The translations under genes were made by a program, and so were the position numbers. Below, in pieces: positions 36,202-45,880 of a DNA stretch of 64,000 bases. Position 1 is the stretch's first letter. Each line of letters opens with the position of its first letter. This stretch comes from Alteromonadaceae bacterium M269. GTDB lineage: Bacteria > Pseudomonadota > Gammaproteobacteria > Enterobacterales > Alteromonadaceae. The stretch spans positions 496,001 to 560,000 of the forward strand of contig SMNZ01000003.1 in NCBI GenBank assembly GCA_004353515.1, read 5' to 3'. Under the pieces are notes generated by a model. That model was not told the origin of the DNA, did not search any database, and worked only from the letters and a program-made list of their open reading frames with translations.

Positions 36202-36792
36202 ATGGAAAAGCGCTTTTGTCAGGCAACTGAGAATAATAAAGATGCTATTCTAGATGTGCTTAAAGAACGTTTTGCGAGCGTCAAAGTCGTCTTTGAAATT
36301 GGCTCTGGAACAGGTCAACATGCCATCCATTTTGCACCTCAGTTAGAGCATTTGACCTGGGTTACTGCGGATATGGAAGTCAATCATGACACTATTAAGG
36401 CTTGGTTAACTGATTTTCCCTCTGACAATATCGATGGACCTTTGGTTTATGAAGTCGGAAATAGTGACTGGCCAGTCAAAGGCGCAGATGCGGTCTTTTC
36501 GGCTAACACTGCACACATAATGCACCCCGAGATTACGCGACAAATGTTTTACAATGTTGCTGATAACTTGCCGACGGGTGGGGTATTTTGTTTGTATGGG
36601 CCCTTTAACGTTGATGGTCAGTATACGAGTGAAGGCAATAAATCTTTTGATGCTCACTTGGCTAGGGAAGGGTGTGGCGGAATACGTGATATCTCAGAAT
36701 TGCAGTCTTGGGTAGCAGATAAGCATTTGGTGCTTGAAGAACGTCTGGCAATGCCTGCGAATAACTTTTTACTGGTCTGGCGAAAACAATAA
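36202..36792 (+). CDS. DUF938 family, SAM-dependent methyltransferase-like
   Basis: 196 residues. The Rossmann SAM-binding motif is plain (VVFEIGSGTGQHAIHFAPQL, residues about 28-47), followed by the DUF938 signatures ADAVFSANTAHIMHP and LYGPFNVDGQYTSEGNKSFDAHL. The family is widespread in proteobacteria and eukaryotes (METTL26) without a defined substrate. Start ATG behind TGAGGAGTTTTTATTAG. Confidence 0.93.
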   Translation: MEKRFCQATENNKDAILDVLKERFASVKVVFEIGSGTGQHAIHFAPQLEHLTWVTADMEVNHDTIKAWLTDFPSDNIDGPLVYEVGNSDWPVKGADAVFSANTAHIMHPEITRQMFYNVADNLPTGGVFCLYGPFNVDGQYTSEGNKSFDAHLAREGCGGIRDISELQSWVADKHLVLEERLAMPANNFLLVWRKQ

Positions 36793-36875
36793 CGAGAATT
36801 TTGAGTCAGCCTATACCCCATAGATTTCAACATACAGTTTGAAAAGTAAGGGATATAAACGTTGGAGAATTTTAA

Positions 36876-38795
36876 ATGAATTTGTATCGATTAGCGCTTT
36901 TATCTAGTGTACCTGCGCTGCTGTTGGCGTGTGGTAAAGCGCCCGAGCAAGCAGAAGAAACTGTCGCTACGGAACAGGTAGCGCCTGCTGAAGAAACTCA
37001 ACAAATTGAAGCAGTAGACAATTTTGATTTTAGTAAGGATTACCATTCCTATGGTAACCCCGAAGATATAGCAGTTAAGCACCTTGATTTAGATTTAACC
37101 GTTGACTTCGATACTAAATCGTTGACTGGTTATGTTGATTTAACGGTTGAACGACAGCAGGATAGTGCTAATACGCTCGTTTTAGATACCCGTAATATCG
37201 ACATCAACAAAGTGACAGTTGATGGTCAGGCGGTCGATTATGATTTGGCTGAGGCTGATGAAAATTTGGGCTCTGCATTGAGTATTAACTTACCTGCTGG
37301 TAGTGATAGGGTGCGAGTTGAATACCAAACCTCACCTGACGCTTCAGGTGTGCAATGGTTAACACCAGCACAAACTGCCGGTAAGCAGCATCCGTTTTTG
37401 TTTACTCAAGCTCAAGCTGTTCACGCTCGTAGTTTTATTCCCTTACAAGACTCTCCTAAGGTTCGTGTTACATACACTGCAACCATCAGAACACCTCAGG
37501 AATTGCTTGCTGTGATGAGTGCTTCAAATGATCCGGATACGGAGCGTGACGGTGTTTATGAATTTAATATGCCGCAACCAATCCCTTCTTATCTCATTGC
37601 TTTGGCTGTGGGAGATCTTGAGTTCAAGCCTATGGGTGAGCGCACCGGTGTTTATGCGGAGCCGTCACTATTAGAGGCGTCAGCCAAAGAGTTTGAAGAT
37701 ACTGAATCTATGCTCATCGAGACAGAAAAACGTTACGGTAAGTACAGCTGGGACCGCTATGACTTATTGATTTTGCCACCGTCCTTTCCTTTCGGTGGTA
37801 TGGAAAATCCTCGACTTTCTTTTATAACGCCAACAGTTATTTCGGGTGATAAAAGCTTGGTTGCGTTAATCGCGCATGAACTTGCACACTCTTGGTCTGG
37901 TAACACCATTACTAACGCAACCTGGCGAGATCTCTGGCTAAACGAAGGTTTTACGACTTATTTGACATACCGCATTATGGAGTTCGTGTACGGTGAAGAA
38001 AGAGAGAAAATGGAGTTTGTCCTTGGTCTGGAAGACTTGCAACTGGATGTTGAGTCTTTACCTCCCAAAGATCAGAGACTTGCAATTGATTTACGAGGTC
38101 GCAATCCAGATGATGTCTTCTCCAATATTCCTTATGAAAAAGGGGCGTTGTTTTTGCGTGAGCTTGAGCAAAATGTGGGGCGCGATAACTTTGATCAGTT
38201 CTTACTCGGATACTTCAACGATTTTGCATTCCAAAGTATCACTACTGACCAATTCTTAACGTATTTGGAAGCAGAGCTAGTAGCTAAGCATAGCGCTGTG
38301 CTGTCTTTACCACGTATTAAGCAATGGATTTTTGAACCAGGTGTTCCAGAGGGCGCTCCGACGGCTGGTTCAGGTGCTTTTGCTGTAGTCGATCATGCGC
38401 GTAATAACTGGCTTCGTGGTGAAGTGAAAGCGAAAGATATTGATACCTCTAAGTGGGTGTTTCATCAGTGGAAATATTTCTTAAGCAATCTGCCTGAGAA
38501 ATTGACGCAAGAGCAACTTGCAGAGTTAGATGATGCTTTTGGTTTAACAAAAAGCACGAATAATGAGATAGCTTCAACATGGTTGCTTATTAGCATCAAC
38601 AACTGGTATGAGCCAGCTTTTGGAAGATTGCATGAATACTTGGTGCAAATAGGGCGTAATAAACTCGTTAGACCGCTTTATGCTGCGCTTTCTAAAACGC
38701 CCGAAGGCAAAGTTATCGGACGCAAAGCATTTGAAGAAGCGAAGCCGGGGTACCATCCTCTTACCGTTGTCGCTAACCAAAAATATGTAGAGTAA
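36876..38795 (+). CDS. M1-family metallopeptidase, lipoprotein (leukotriene A4 hydrolase-like)
   Basis: 639 residues with a lipobox (ALLLACGKA; lipid-modified Cys19), so anchored in the envelope. After an acidic linker comes the N-terminal beta domain, then the catalytic domain with FPFGGMENPRLSF and zinc site H334-E-L-A-H338 plus E357 (HELAHSW...WLNEGFTTY, 18 residues between H338 and E357). The C-terminal helical repeat domain (about 490-639) is of the LTA4-hydrolase type. Expected to be an aminopeptidase acting on peptides in the periplasm. Length is normal. Confidence 0.95.
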   Translation: MNLYRLALLSSVPALLLACGKAPEQAEETVATEQVAPAEETQQIEAVDNFDFSKDYHSYGNPEDIAVKHLDLDLTVDFDTKSLTGYVDLTVERQQDSANTLVLDTRNIDINKVTVDGQAVDYDLAEADENLGSALSINLPAGSDRVRVEYQTSPDASGVQWLTPAQTAGKQHPFLFTQAQAVHARSFIPLQDSPKVRVTYTATIRTPQELLAVMSASNDPDTERDGVYEFNMPQPIPSYLIALAVGDLEFKPMGERTGVYAEPSLLEASAKEFEDTESMLIETEKRYGKYSWDRYDLLILPPSFPFGGMENPRLSFITPTVISGDKSLVALIAHELAHSWSGNTITNATWRDLWLNEGFTTYLTYRIMEFVYGEEREKMEFVLGLEDLQLDVESLPPKDQRLAIDLRGRNPDDVFSNIPYEKGALFLRELEQNVGRDNFDQFLLGYFNDFAFQSITTDQFLTYLEAELVAKHSAVLSLPRIKQWIFEPGVPEGAPTAGSGAFAVVDHARNNWLRGEVKAKDIDTSKWVFHQWKYFLSNLPEKLTQEQLAELDDAFGLTKSTNNEIASTWLLISINNWYEPAFGRLHEYLVQIGRNKLVRPLYAALSKTPEGKVIGRKAFEEAKPGYHPLTVVANQKYVE

Positions 38796-38820
38796 ATCGG
38801 AAACAGGATTAAGGAGACTA

Positions 38821-38848
38821 AGCTTGGTTGAGGGAGCTCAACCAAGCT
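38821..38848. terminator. Perfect 12-bp hairpin downstream of the M1 peptidase
   Basis: AGCTTGGTTGAG and CTCAACCAAGCT pair perfectly across the loop GGAG. It begins 25 bp after the peptidase stop and ends 11 bp before the next start; no T-run, so it could be a weak terminator or an mRNA stabiliser. Confidence 0.5.
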
Positions 38849-38859
38849 AATTTAAGGTA

Positions 38860-39567
38860 ATGGTTGAACGAAATACAAATATGGATATGGAACAGAATCT
38901 CGAAGATGTCACGGGGTTTAACTTGCGGTCGCTTAGGACTATTAGAGATCTTTTTATACGTCCGCGTGAAGTGTTTGAGACTTATCAAGAAGGGACGTTG
39001 GGTAGGTATGCGCCTTCCTTTAAAATATGGATAAGCCTAGTTGGCTTAACGTTTTTAGTGCTGTTTTTATTGGGAGGTGCTGATTCCTTCTATGCTCAAT
39101 ACTCAGGCGATTCGTTTAGGGGGCTCCTAGAAGCAGCGGATATACCGGAAGATAAATTCGACGACTTTATGAATGTTTGGGCAGAAATCCTTTCAATTGC
39201 TCAAATGCCAATTGTCTCAGTTTTTATGTTGTTGACTGTGCCTTTACTCAAACGTTTTAATCGAGAACTCAGCGTTGCTGCAAGAGTGAATATTGCTTTT
39301 GCTATCCTTATTCCAAGCCTTGTCATAGGATTTGGGACCTTGATCTTAGCTAAGTTCTACCACCTTTCTATGTTGGCCTCCATGAGTGTGACTTGGTTAA
39401 CTTACTTTGTAACGTTTTTTCGTGGCACTCTGGGCTGGTTTAATAATACATTCCCTCAAGCTTTCTTTAAGAGCTTACTTTATACGTTGGCTTTGATTGT
39501 TATAGAGTTCGTTGCCTACCTTGTTGTTATTTTTGTCACATCAATGATTACCCTTCAACAGTTTTAA
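38860..39567 (+). CDS. DUF3667/YIP1-like membrane protein
   Basis: 235 residues. The N-terminal 'TIRDLFIRPREVFETYQEGTLGRYAPSFKIWISL' resembles the DUF3667 opening (helix before 'RP..v...Y..G.R..Y..P'). Five or so membrane helices follow (about 53-73, 105-125, 145-168, 176-194, 207-232). Start ATG after TAAGGTA; a second ATG at 38881 is possible. Role unknown. Confidence 0.72.
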   Translation: MVERNTNMDMEQNLEDVTGFNLRSLRTIRDLFIRPREVFETYQEGTLGRYAPSFKIWISLVGLTFLVLFLLGGADSFYAQYSGDSFRGLLEAADIPEDKFDDFMNVWAEILSIAQMPIVSVFMLLTVPLLKRFNRELSVAARVNIAFAILIPSLVIGFGTLILAKFYHLSMLASMSVTWLTYFVTFFRGTLGWFNNTFPQAFFKSLLYTLALIVIEFVAYLVVIFVTSMITLQQF

Positions 39568-39603
39568 AAACATCAGACGTAGCTACTTATTAAATACATA
39601 AGG

Positions 39604-39653
39604 CGATCCCAGTTATGGGATCGACTCCAAATTCCCCGTCCCAAAACTGGGAC
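39604..39653 (+). promoter_or_regulatory. Twin palindromes, candidate enhancer (UAS) for the sigma-54 regulator
   Basis: CGATCCCA-GTTA-TGGGATCG (39604-39623) and GTCCCA-AAAC-TGGGAC (39638-39653) are both perfect palindromes sharing TCCCA-N4-TGGGA. Their centres are 32 bp apart, three helical turns. They lie 62-111 bp upstream of the sigma-54 -24 box, where NtrC-type activators bind. Confidence 0.75.
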
Positions 39654-39714
39654 TCCTTTAGTATCTAAATTATTGTTAATAATTTATCTCATTGTTTTAA
39701 TTAGGTATTTTTTC

Positions 39715-39730
39715 TGGCACGTAACTTGTT
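39715..39730 (+). promoter_or_regulatory. Sigma-54 promoter of the exporter operon
   Basis: TGGCACGTAACTTGTT fits the -24/-12 consensus (TGGCACG-N4-TTGCW) except for T instead of C in the -12 GC. It lies 57 bp before the adaptor ATG. The NtrC-type activator gene is at the end of the same locus. Confidence 0.75.
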
Positions 39731-39786
39731 TTATCTATGCTGAAGAGTAGTGAGCAAATTTGCTCGAATAATTTTTTTGGTGACTT

Positions 39787-41043
39787 ATGGATATTGTGAG
39801 AACAAAGAAAAGCCGACAGTTTAAAGGCAAAGCGATGATGCTTATCGCGTTGTCGTTAATCGTTGTTGCTTTGGCTTACGGTTTTTTATTCAAGAGTAAC
39901 GCATCACATATTGTTGATAGTGAATCATTACTTATTGATACCGTTAAGCGAGGTGAGTTGGCGGTCAGTGTGCGAGGAGTGGGAGTATTGGCGCCTAAAG
40001 ATATCCGTTGGTTAGCGACGAATGTTGACGGCAAGGTAGAACGACTTTATGCCAAAGCAGGTGCAGTCGTGAAGAAAGGTGATCTCATCATGCAGTTGTC
40101 GAATCCGGCACTTGTACAACAGCTTGAAGAGCGCCAATGGGAATTGGATGAGTTGGAAGCTCAGACCACTGCGTTGAGGGTTTCTCTGGAGTCTGAAGTG
40201 TTAGATAGGGAAGCAGCAGTGATTAACGAACAGCTCAATTATGAACGTTCACTGTTAACGCTAAACGCACAAAAAAGTCTGTTAAAGCAAGGAGTGAATG
40301 CTGTTTCTCAGATCGATCACGAGACGAGCAAAATTGAGGTCGCGCAGAATAAGCAGCGCCTTGAGCTGGAAACAAAGCGTTTAGTTAAGCAAAAAGAAAA
40401 TGCCGAAGCACAGTTGCTAGCGAATGAAGCGCGGTTAAACAGGATGAGAAAAACACTGGAGCGAATGGAAGAGCAAGTAGAAAGCCTGAATGTTCGCGCC
40501 AGTATCGATGCCATTGTGCAGACAATGTCGATGGAGATAGGTCAGCAAGTAACCGTAGGAACGAATCTCGCCAGATTAGCCAAGCGCGATGAATTTATTG
40601 CTGAACTACGGATACCTGAGAACAGAATTCAAGATGTAGTTGTTGGGCAATCGGTGTTGATTGATACGCGCACTAGTCAAGTTGAAGGCTTAGTTCAGCG
40701 CATCGACCCTGCTGTAGATAATGGTGTGGTTCAGGTTGATATTGAGCTTGTAGGCGCACCGCCAAAAGAAGCTCGTCCAGAGCTCACAGTCGAGGGCGTG
40801 ATTGAGATAGTGAATATCCCAGATACCCTTTACGTCAGAAGGCCTATGTTTGCGAAGAGTCGAGGCGAATCTTTTATTTACTTGGTTGATGATAACGGCA
40901 ACGTTGCCAACAAACATGCGGTGAGTTTCGGACAGTCATCAAACACCTTTATCGAGATTAAGAACGGCCTGACGTTGGGGCAAGAGATTATCGTATCTGA
41001 TGTTTCCTCATGGGAAGAACATCAGCAGATTAGAATTAACTAG
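39787..41043 (+). CDS. HlyD/MacA-type periplasmic adaptor protein
   Basis: 418 residues with one N-terminal membrane anchor (MMLIALSLIVVALAYGFLF, about 17-35). A biotinyl-lipoyl-like half (VDGKVERLYAKAGAVVKKGDLIMQLSN), a long coiled coil (about 110-235, Glu/Gln/Leu-rich), then the second lipoyl half and barrel (ASIDAIVQTMSMEIGQQVTVGT). It would join the inner membrane ABC pump to an outer membrane TolC-type channel, which is not encoded here. First gene of the sigma-54 operon, 17 bp before the ATPase gene. Confidence 0.92.
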   Translation: MDIVRTKKSRQFKGKAMMLIALSLIVVALAYGFLFKSNASHIVDSESLLIDTVKRGELAVSVRGVGVLAPKDIRWLATNVDGKVERLYAKAGAVVKKGDLIMQLSNPALVQQLEERQWELDELEAQTTALRVSLESEVLDREAAVINEQLNYERSLLTLNAQKSLLKQGVNAVSQIDHETSKIEVAQNKQRLELETKRLVKQKENAEAQLLANEARLNRMRKTLERMEEQVESLNVRASIDAIVQTMSMEIGQQVTVGTNLARLAKRDEFIAELRIPENRIQDVVVGQSVLIDTRTSQVEGLVQRIDPAVDNGVVQVDIELVGAPPKEARPELTVEGVIEIVNIPDTLYVRRPMFAKSRGESFIYLVDDNGNVANKHAVSFGQSSNTFIEIKNGLTLGQEIIVSDVSSWEEHQQIRIN

Positions 41044-41060
41044 TTACGGAGAGCCATCAA

Positions 41061-41783
41061 ATGAATAACGAAAATCAACAATTAGTGAACTTGGTTGGGA
41101 TCAAAAAGGTTTTTTATACAGATGATGTGGAAACACATGCGTTGAATGACATTAATTTAAGTATCAACAAAGGTGAATATCTATCGATAACAGGGCCTTC
41201 AGGGTGTGGCAAGTCAACGCTTTTATCTCTGCTTGGGTTATTGGATACATCGACTTCAGGTGCTTATCAATTAGCTGGGCATGATGCAGCTAGTTTGGAT
41301 AGGGATGAACGTGCGCGTATTCGCAATAAAGAAATTGGGTTCGTATTTCAGGCGTTTAACTTGATTAGCGACATGTCTGTGGCAGAGAACGTGGAATTAC
41401 CACTGACTTACCGTGAAGATATCAGTAAAGAAAAGCGCAAAGAGATGGTGAGTCAAGCGTTAGAAAAGGTCGATATGCTTCATCGTGCGAACCATTTCCC
41501 TTCCCAATTATCTGGGGGACAACAACAAAGAGTTGCTGTTGCTAGAGCAATATCCGGTAATCCTTCGATAATTCTTGCGGATGAACCGACAGGTAACCTG
41601 GATTCCAAAAATGCGCAGTCGGTTATGACCTTACTTGATCAGCTACATGAGCAAGGTGCGACTATCTGTATGGTTACTCATGATCCGAAATCTGCAGCGC
41701 GAGCTGAACGTACGATCGAGGTTTTTGATGGCAAAATTGTCGCTGATCGTACAACAGAAAAAGCACCATTAATCGCTGTTTAA
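41061..41783 (+). CDS. ABC transporter ATP-binding protein (MacB/LolD type)
   Basis: 240 residues. Walker [11 protein letters not shown]-loop in FVFQAFNLI, signature [14 protein letters not shown], Walker [14 protein letters not shown] and the H-loop VTHD. The [12 protein letters not shown] segment places it in the MacB/LolD/FtsE group that powers FtsX-type permeases. Strong ribosome binding site (CGGAGAG). Middle gene of the adaptor-ATPase-permease set. Confidence 0.95.
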   Translation: MNNENQQLVNLVGIKKVFYTDDVETHALNDINLSINKGEYLSITGPSGCGKSTLLSLLGLLDTSTSGAYQLAGHDAASLDRDERARIRNKEIGFVFQAFNLISDMSVAENVELPLTYREDISKEKRKEMVSQALEKVDMLHRANHFPSQLSGGQQQRVAVARAISGNPSIILADEPTGNLDSKNAQSVMTLLDQLHEQGATICMVTHDPKSAARAERTIEVFDGKIVADRTTEKAPLIAV

Positions 41784-41810
41784 GCGGGTATTGAAGATAG
41801 GAGAGAACTT

Positions 41811-44297
41811 ATGTCTTTATCGTTAGATATCAAATATTCAGCGAGATTGTTGGGGAAAAAGCCTGCTTTTACAGCACTGACCGTTTGTATTGTTGCTGTT
41901 GGTTTGGGCCTGACACTTTACGCTTTTTCATTGTTAAACGGTCTACTTTTTACGCCATTGAGCTTTGCGGATAAAGAGCCTATTTACGCTGTCGAGTCCA
42001 TGTATGACCATACTCATTTATCACGCCGGCCTGCGGATACAATGGACCTCTATCATCTGAAACAAGATAAATCGCTGTTTAAGGATATGGGTTTTTATAC
42101 GGAAGGAACGACTTTTGTCGGTGGTACTGGAGAAGGGCTGAGGAAATTTAATTCTACCTATACATCATGGAACTTATTTAGTTTCACTGGCGTGCAGCCT
42201 GTATTAGGTCGTACGCTGAGCCCAGAAGATCAGTTCGAAGGTGCAGAACAGGTACTGGTTATGGGGTACGACATGTGGCAAAGCTATTTCAACGGCGATC
42301 CTAATGTCATTGGTAAAGTTGTTCCTATTGATGGTTCAGATCCAGCACGTGTTGTGGGGGTTATGCCCGAGGGATTTGCTTTTCCATCAGTTGCTCAAAT
42401 GTGGCAACCCTTGCCTCAAAGCATTGTAGAGCCTACAGAACGTGATTCAAGTCGCCTGTTTGCGTACGCCAAGTTGGCCGGTGGTGTGAGTTTAAAGCAA
42501 GCTCAGTTATCACTATATAACACCAGTCTTGAGCTTAGCCAAACTCTCCCTGAAGAAGCGAGGGGGATGATTAGTGCTGATGGTAGGTATCTCTCAATTG
42601 AGCCATTCAAGAAAGCGAATATCACTCAGTATTACGGTATGTTCTTGGCGCTATGGGCTGTATCCGTGTTGATCCTGCTACTTGCTTGTATCAATGTCGG
42701 GAATTTATTGTTAGCTCGAGTGAACGAAAGGATTAAGGAAGTGGCTATTCGTGTTGCGCTTGGCGTTCCCAGAAAACGCCTGATCCTACAAATGCTACTT
42801 GAAAGTGTTTTTATTTGCTTGCTTGGTGGCTTTATTGCTTTGTTACTTGCAGGTTGGGGATTAGATGTTACGAATGAAATCTTTGATGAAACTTATGCTG
42901 TTGATGATTTAAAACCGTTTTGGTGGGTTGTTGGTTTAGATGGTGAATCCATGTTGGTTCTATTGGGCACCATTGTTGGTATGGTTGTTGTTACGGGCTT
43001 TATTCCTGCTAAACGTTCTTTAAATGGCGACTTTAATGCCGTGTTACGTGATGGAACCAGAGGTGCGCTCGGGCAGAAGGCGGCAAAAGTTACTAAAGTA
43101 CTCGTGGTATCAGAAATACTATTATCAGCGGTTGTGTTAATTTTAGCGACAATTCTGCTGGTATCGAGTCATGGTGCGACAAATGCTGACTACGGTGTTA
43201 ATACTGAAAAACGTTTGACGGCTCAATTACAATTACCACCAACGGCTTATCCTATTCGAGACGAGACAGAGTTTGAGCATGAAGATAGAGTTGCTCGTTC
43301 GAAGTTCTACTACGACCTTAAAGCCTCGCTTGAAAGTAGAGATGATATTAATGGCGTTGTTTTTATGTCTCAGTTACCTGGTACAGGTGGCGGTACAAGT
43401 CACTTTGAAATAGAAGGACGGGAAGCTCCCGTCTATAACGAGAATCCATACAGTAATAATGAAGGAGTATCTCGTGACTCATGGTATGCGCTGGGAATGG
43501 AAATTGTTGAAGGACGAGACTTTGATTTCCGAGACGTGGGTGAAGGGGTTAATAGCATGATCATCAATGAATCTATTGCTAAAGAGTTTTTCCCTGATGG
43601 TGATGCTGTTGGTAAGAGAGTCAGGCAGGTTTTCCGGAATAATAAAAGGGACTGGAATACCATAGTTGGCATTGTGTCAGACACTTATCATGGCACCACA
43701 ATGGATTTTTCCGGATCGCCTTACAACGTTTATCACGTTATGGATAACTGGGGCATGTTTCAAGTGATGGTAGCTATCAACTATGAGGGTAGTCAGGCTC
43801 AAGCTCAGCAAGGACTTATTGATGAGGTTAATCGCGTTAACCCGGATGTGGGCATCTTCCATATGCAATCATATGATGAGCTGATCGAGAAACCTATATT
43901 GCTTATTGCAGCAGTGAGTAAGATATTCTTGTTGTGTGGATTAGTTGCAGCGTTTTTGGCTGCTTCAGGAATATATGCTGTGGCCGCAAACAGCATCCAA
44001 CAGCGCACGCAAGAAATTGGTGTTCGCAGAGCACTAGGATCAACGGATGGCAAGATTATGAAGTTATTTATGAAACAAGCCAGCTGGCAACTAATGGTTG
44101 GATTAGTTGTAGGTATCGGATTATCTGTATGGCTACTAGGCTTTATGTCGCAAACGATGGTATTCAACAACCTAAGCTACTGGTTAGGTATGTTTGGAAT
44201 GCCGTTAATGATCATTGCGATAGTCCTATTTGCAACCTACATTCCTACTCGGAAAGTGATTGAGTTAGAACCTAGTGATGCCTTGCATCATAACTAA
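41811..44297 (+). CDS. ABC permease of the MacB/FtsX type (duplicated)
   Basis: 828 residues, two MacB_PCD-plus-FtsX units in one chain. First unit: membrane helix at about 20-42, large periplasmic part, then three helices from about 278 (LWAVSVLILLLACINVGNLLLARVNERIKEVAIRVALG). The second unit starts near 425 (KVLVVSEILLSAVVLILATILLV) and ends with IYAVAANSIQQRTQEIGVRRALGSTDGKIMKLF plus two helices. This two-unit form occurs in many macrolide/peptide-type exporters with separate ATPases. The exported substrate is not shown by the sequence. Start preceded by AGGAGAGAAC. Confidence 0.93.
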   Translation: MSLSLDIKYSARLLGKKPAFTALTVCIVAVGLGLTLYAFSLLNGLLFTPLSFADKEPIYAVESMYDHTHLSRRPADTMDLYHLKQDKSLFKDMGFYTEGTTFVGGTGEGLRKFNSTYTSWNLFSFTGVQPVLGRTLSPEDQFEGAEQVLVMGYDMWQSYFNGDPNVIGKVVPIDGSDPARVVGVMPEGFAFPSVAQMWQPLPQSIVEPTERDSSRLFAYAKLAGGVSLKQAQLSLYNTSLELSQTLPEEARGMISADGRYLSIEPFKKANITQYYGMFLALWAVSVLILLLACINVGNLLLARVNERIKEVAIRVALGVPRKRLILQMLLESVFICLLGGFIALLLAGWGLDVTNEIFDETYAVDDLKPFWWVVGLDGESMLVLLGTIVGMVVVTGFIPAKRSLNGDFNAVLRDGTRGALGQKAAKVTKVLVVSEILLSAVVLILATILLVSSHGATNADYGVNTEKRLTAQLQLPPTAYPIRDETEFEHEDRVARSKFYYDLKASLESRDDINGVVFMSQLPGTGGGTSHFEIEGREAPVYNENPYSNNEGVSRDSWYALGMEIVEGRDFDFRDVGEGVNSMIINESIAKEFFPDGDAVGKRVRQVFRNNKRDWNTIVGIVSDTYHGTTMDFSGSPYNVYHVMDNWGMFQVMVAINYEGSQAQAQQGLIDEVNRVNPDVGIFHMQSYDELIEKPILLIAAVSKIFLLCGLVAAFLAASGIYAVAANSIQQRTQEIGVRRALGSTDGKIMKLFMKQASWQLMVGLVVGIGLSVWLLGFMSQTMVFNNLSYWLGMFGMPLMIIAIVLFATYIPTRKVIELEPSDALHHN

Positions 44298-44319
44298 TCA
44301 CACAACTGTGTTAATTGGA

Positions 44320-44354
44320 TACACCAACCGCTATTTTTACTATTGGTTGGTGTA
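44320..44354. other. Inverted repeat between permease and regulator genes
   Basis: TACACCAACC (44320-44329) and GGTTGGTGTA (44345-44354) form a perfect 10-bp stem with a 15-nt loop 20 bp after the permease stop. No T-run follows; it may partly end or stabilise the operon mRNA before the regulator genes. Confidence 0.55.
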
Positions 44355-44462
44355 GACTCTCTTTCGAATTAATTATTTTTTCCTTTCTGTGGCGGTATAT
44401 ATTTAACAGACCCCAAGCGGCAGTTTGAAAGATGAAAAGTCTAAAGGACAACTGAAACCATA

Positions 44463-45848
44463 ATGTCGAACACTATTATTGTGGCTGATGATGATGCGAG
44501 TGTTATCACTGCCCTAAAAATGCTTCTTAAATCGCAAGGTTACGATGTTGTTGCTGTAACAACTCCTCAAGCGTTGATAGAACAAATTGAGTTGCGAGAT
44601 TTTTGTGCTGCGTTAATTGATTTGAACTATCAGGCTGACACAACGTCTGGTCAGGAAGGTTTAACCCTTATCGCTGATATCAAACGGCTTAATGAATTCT
44701 TACCCATTATTGTTATGACGGGATACAGCAGCGTTGAAGTGGCTGTTGAAGCAATGAAACTCGGGGCTTCGGATTTTGTTCAAAAACCTTGGAGTAATGA
44801 GCGTTTACTACATACCCTGCGCACGCAAATTAGTGTGCATGATATGAATGTCAGAGGTACTCGGTTGGCTCAGGAAAATGCGCTGCTCAAAACGCAAATA
44901 CAGGAACCTGCTTATTCATTCGTCGCTCACTCGGACATTATGCAATCCTTGCTTGCGCAGTTAGAAAAGCTTGCGCAAAGTGATATGAGTATTTTGCTGA
45001 CGGGTGAGAATGGAACGGGCAAGAGTATGTTCGCTGAATACATTCATCAGCACTCTCAACGACAGAAACAAGCGTTTATCGGTGTCAATATGGGTGCGAT
45101 TTCTGAATCCCTTTTTGAAAGCGAAATGTTTGGACACGTCAAAGGCGCTTTTACCGATGCAAAGGAAAGTCGCATAGGCCGCTTTGAACTAGCTGAGTCT
45201 GGCACTATTTTCCTTGATGAAATTGCTAACATTACTATGTCGCAGCAAGCCAAGTTACTCAGAGTCTTGGAAGAACGGAAGTTTGAAAAGGTTGGCAGTA
45301 GCAAAACTCAAAATGTCGATGTGAGGCTTGTTTCCGCGACCAATGCGGATATCGATGCAATGCTCAATGAGAATGCTTTTAGACAAGATCTCTTGTATCG
45401 CTTGAATACGGTGACCATTAATATCCCTGCGTTAAGGGAACGCAAACCGGATATTTTACCCTTGTCCAATCACTTCCTGAATGAATTTGCACAAAAGTAT
45501 CATGTTGATGTTGGAACCATTAGCGAAGATGCGAAAGCGGCATTGGAAGCTTACCATTGGCCGGGGAACATTCGAGAATTAGGACATATCATCGAACGTG
45601 CTTTGTTTTTGCGCAGCGGAAACGTTATTCAAGCTGGCGATTTAGGATTGCCATTGACTAACTCTAATGATTCTGATGAAGAAAAGGGGGCATGGGACAG
45701 TGCAACTTTAGACGATATAGAGAAGGATGTTATTCAGAAGAGGCAAAAAGCATTTGATAACAATCCACTGAAAACCGCTGAGTCACTCGGGTTAAGCCGC
45801 AGTGCGTATTACCGACGTCTTGAAAAATACCAACTACTTGAGTCATAG
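44463..45848 (+). CDS. NtrC-type sigma-54-dependent response regulator
   Basis: 461 residues. Receiver domain (about 1-120) with phospho-acceptor D53 in ALIDLNY, acidic pocket VADDDAS, T in IVMTGYSS and K in VQKPW. AAA+ domain (about 145-385): Walker A GENGTGKS, sigma-54 contact GAFTDA, Walker B TIFLDEIAN, arginine-finger region. C-terminal Fis-type HTH (LKTAESLGLSRSAYYRRLEKY). It should activate the promoter at 39715-39730, probably through the twin palindromes. Kinase gene follows 32 bp on. Confidence 0.95.
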   Translation: MSNTIIVADDDASVITALKMLLKSQGYDVVAVTTPQALIEQIELRDFCAALIDLNYQADTTSGQEGLTLIADIKRLNEFLPIIVMTGYSSVEVAVEAMKLGASDFVQKPWSNERLLHTLRTQISVHDMNVRGTRLAQENALLKTQIQEPAYSFVAHSDIMQSLLAQLEKLAQSDMSILLTGENGTGKSMFAEYIHQHSQRQKQAFIGVNMGAISESLFESEMFGHVKGAFTDAKESRIGRFELAESGTIFLDEIANITMSQQAKLLRVLEERKFEKVGSSKTQNVDVRLVSATNADIDAMLNENAFRQDLLYRLNTVTINIPALRERKPDILPLSNHFLNEFAQKYHVDVGTISEDAKAALEAYHWPGNIRELGHIIERALFLRSGNVIQAGDLGLPLTNSNDSDEEKGAWDSATLDDIEKDVIQKRQKAFDNNPLKTAESLGLSRSAYYRRLEKYQLLES

Positions 45849-45880
45849 TCGTCTTGTTTTGAATAACCTCATAGAGCCTT

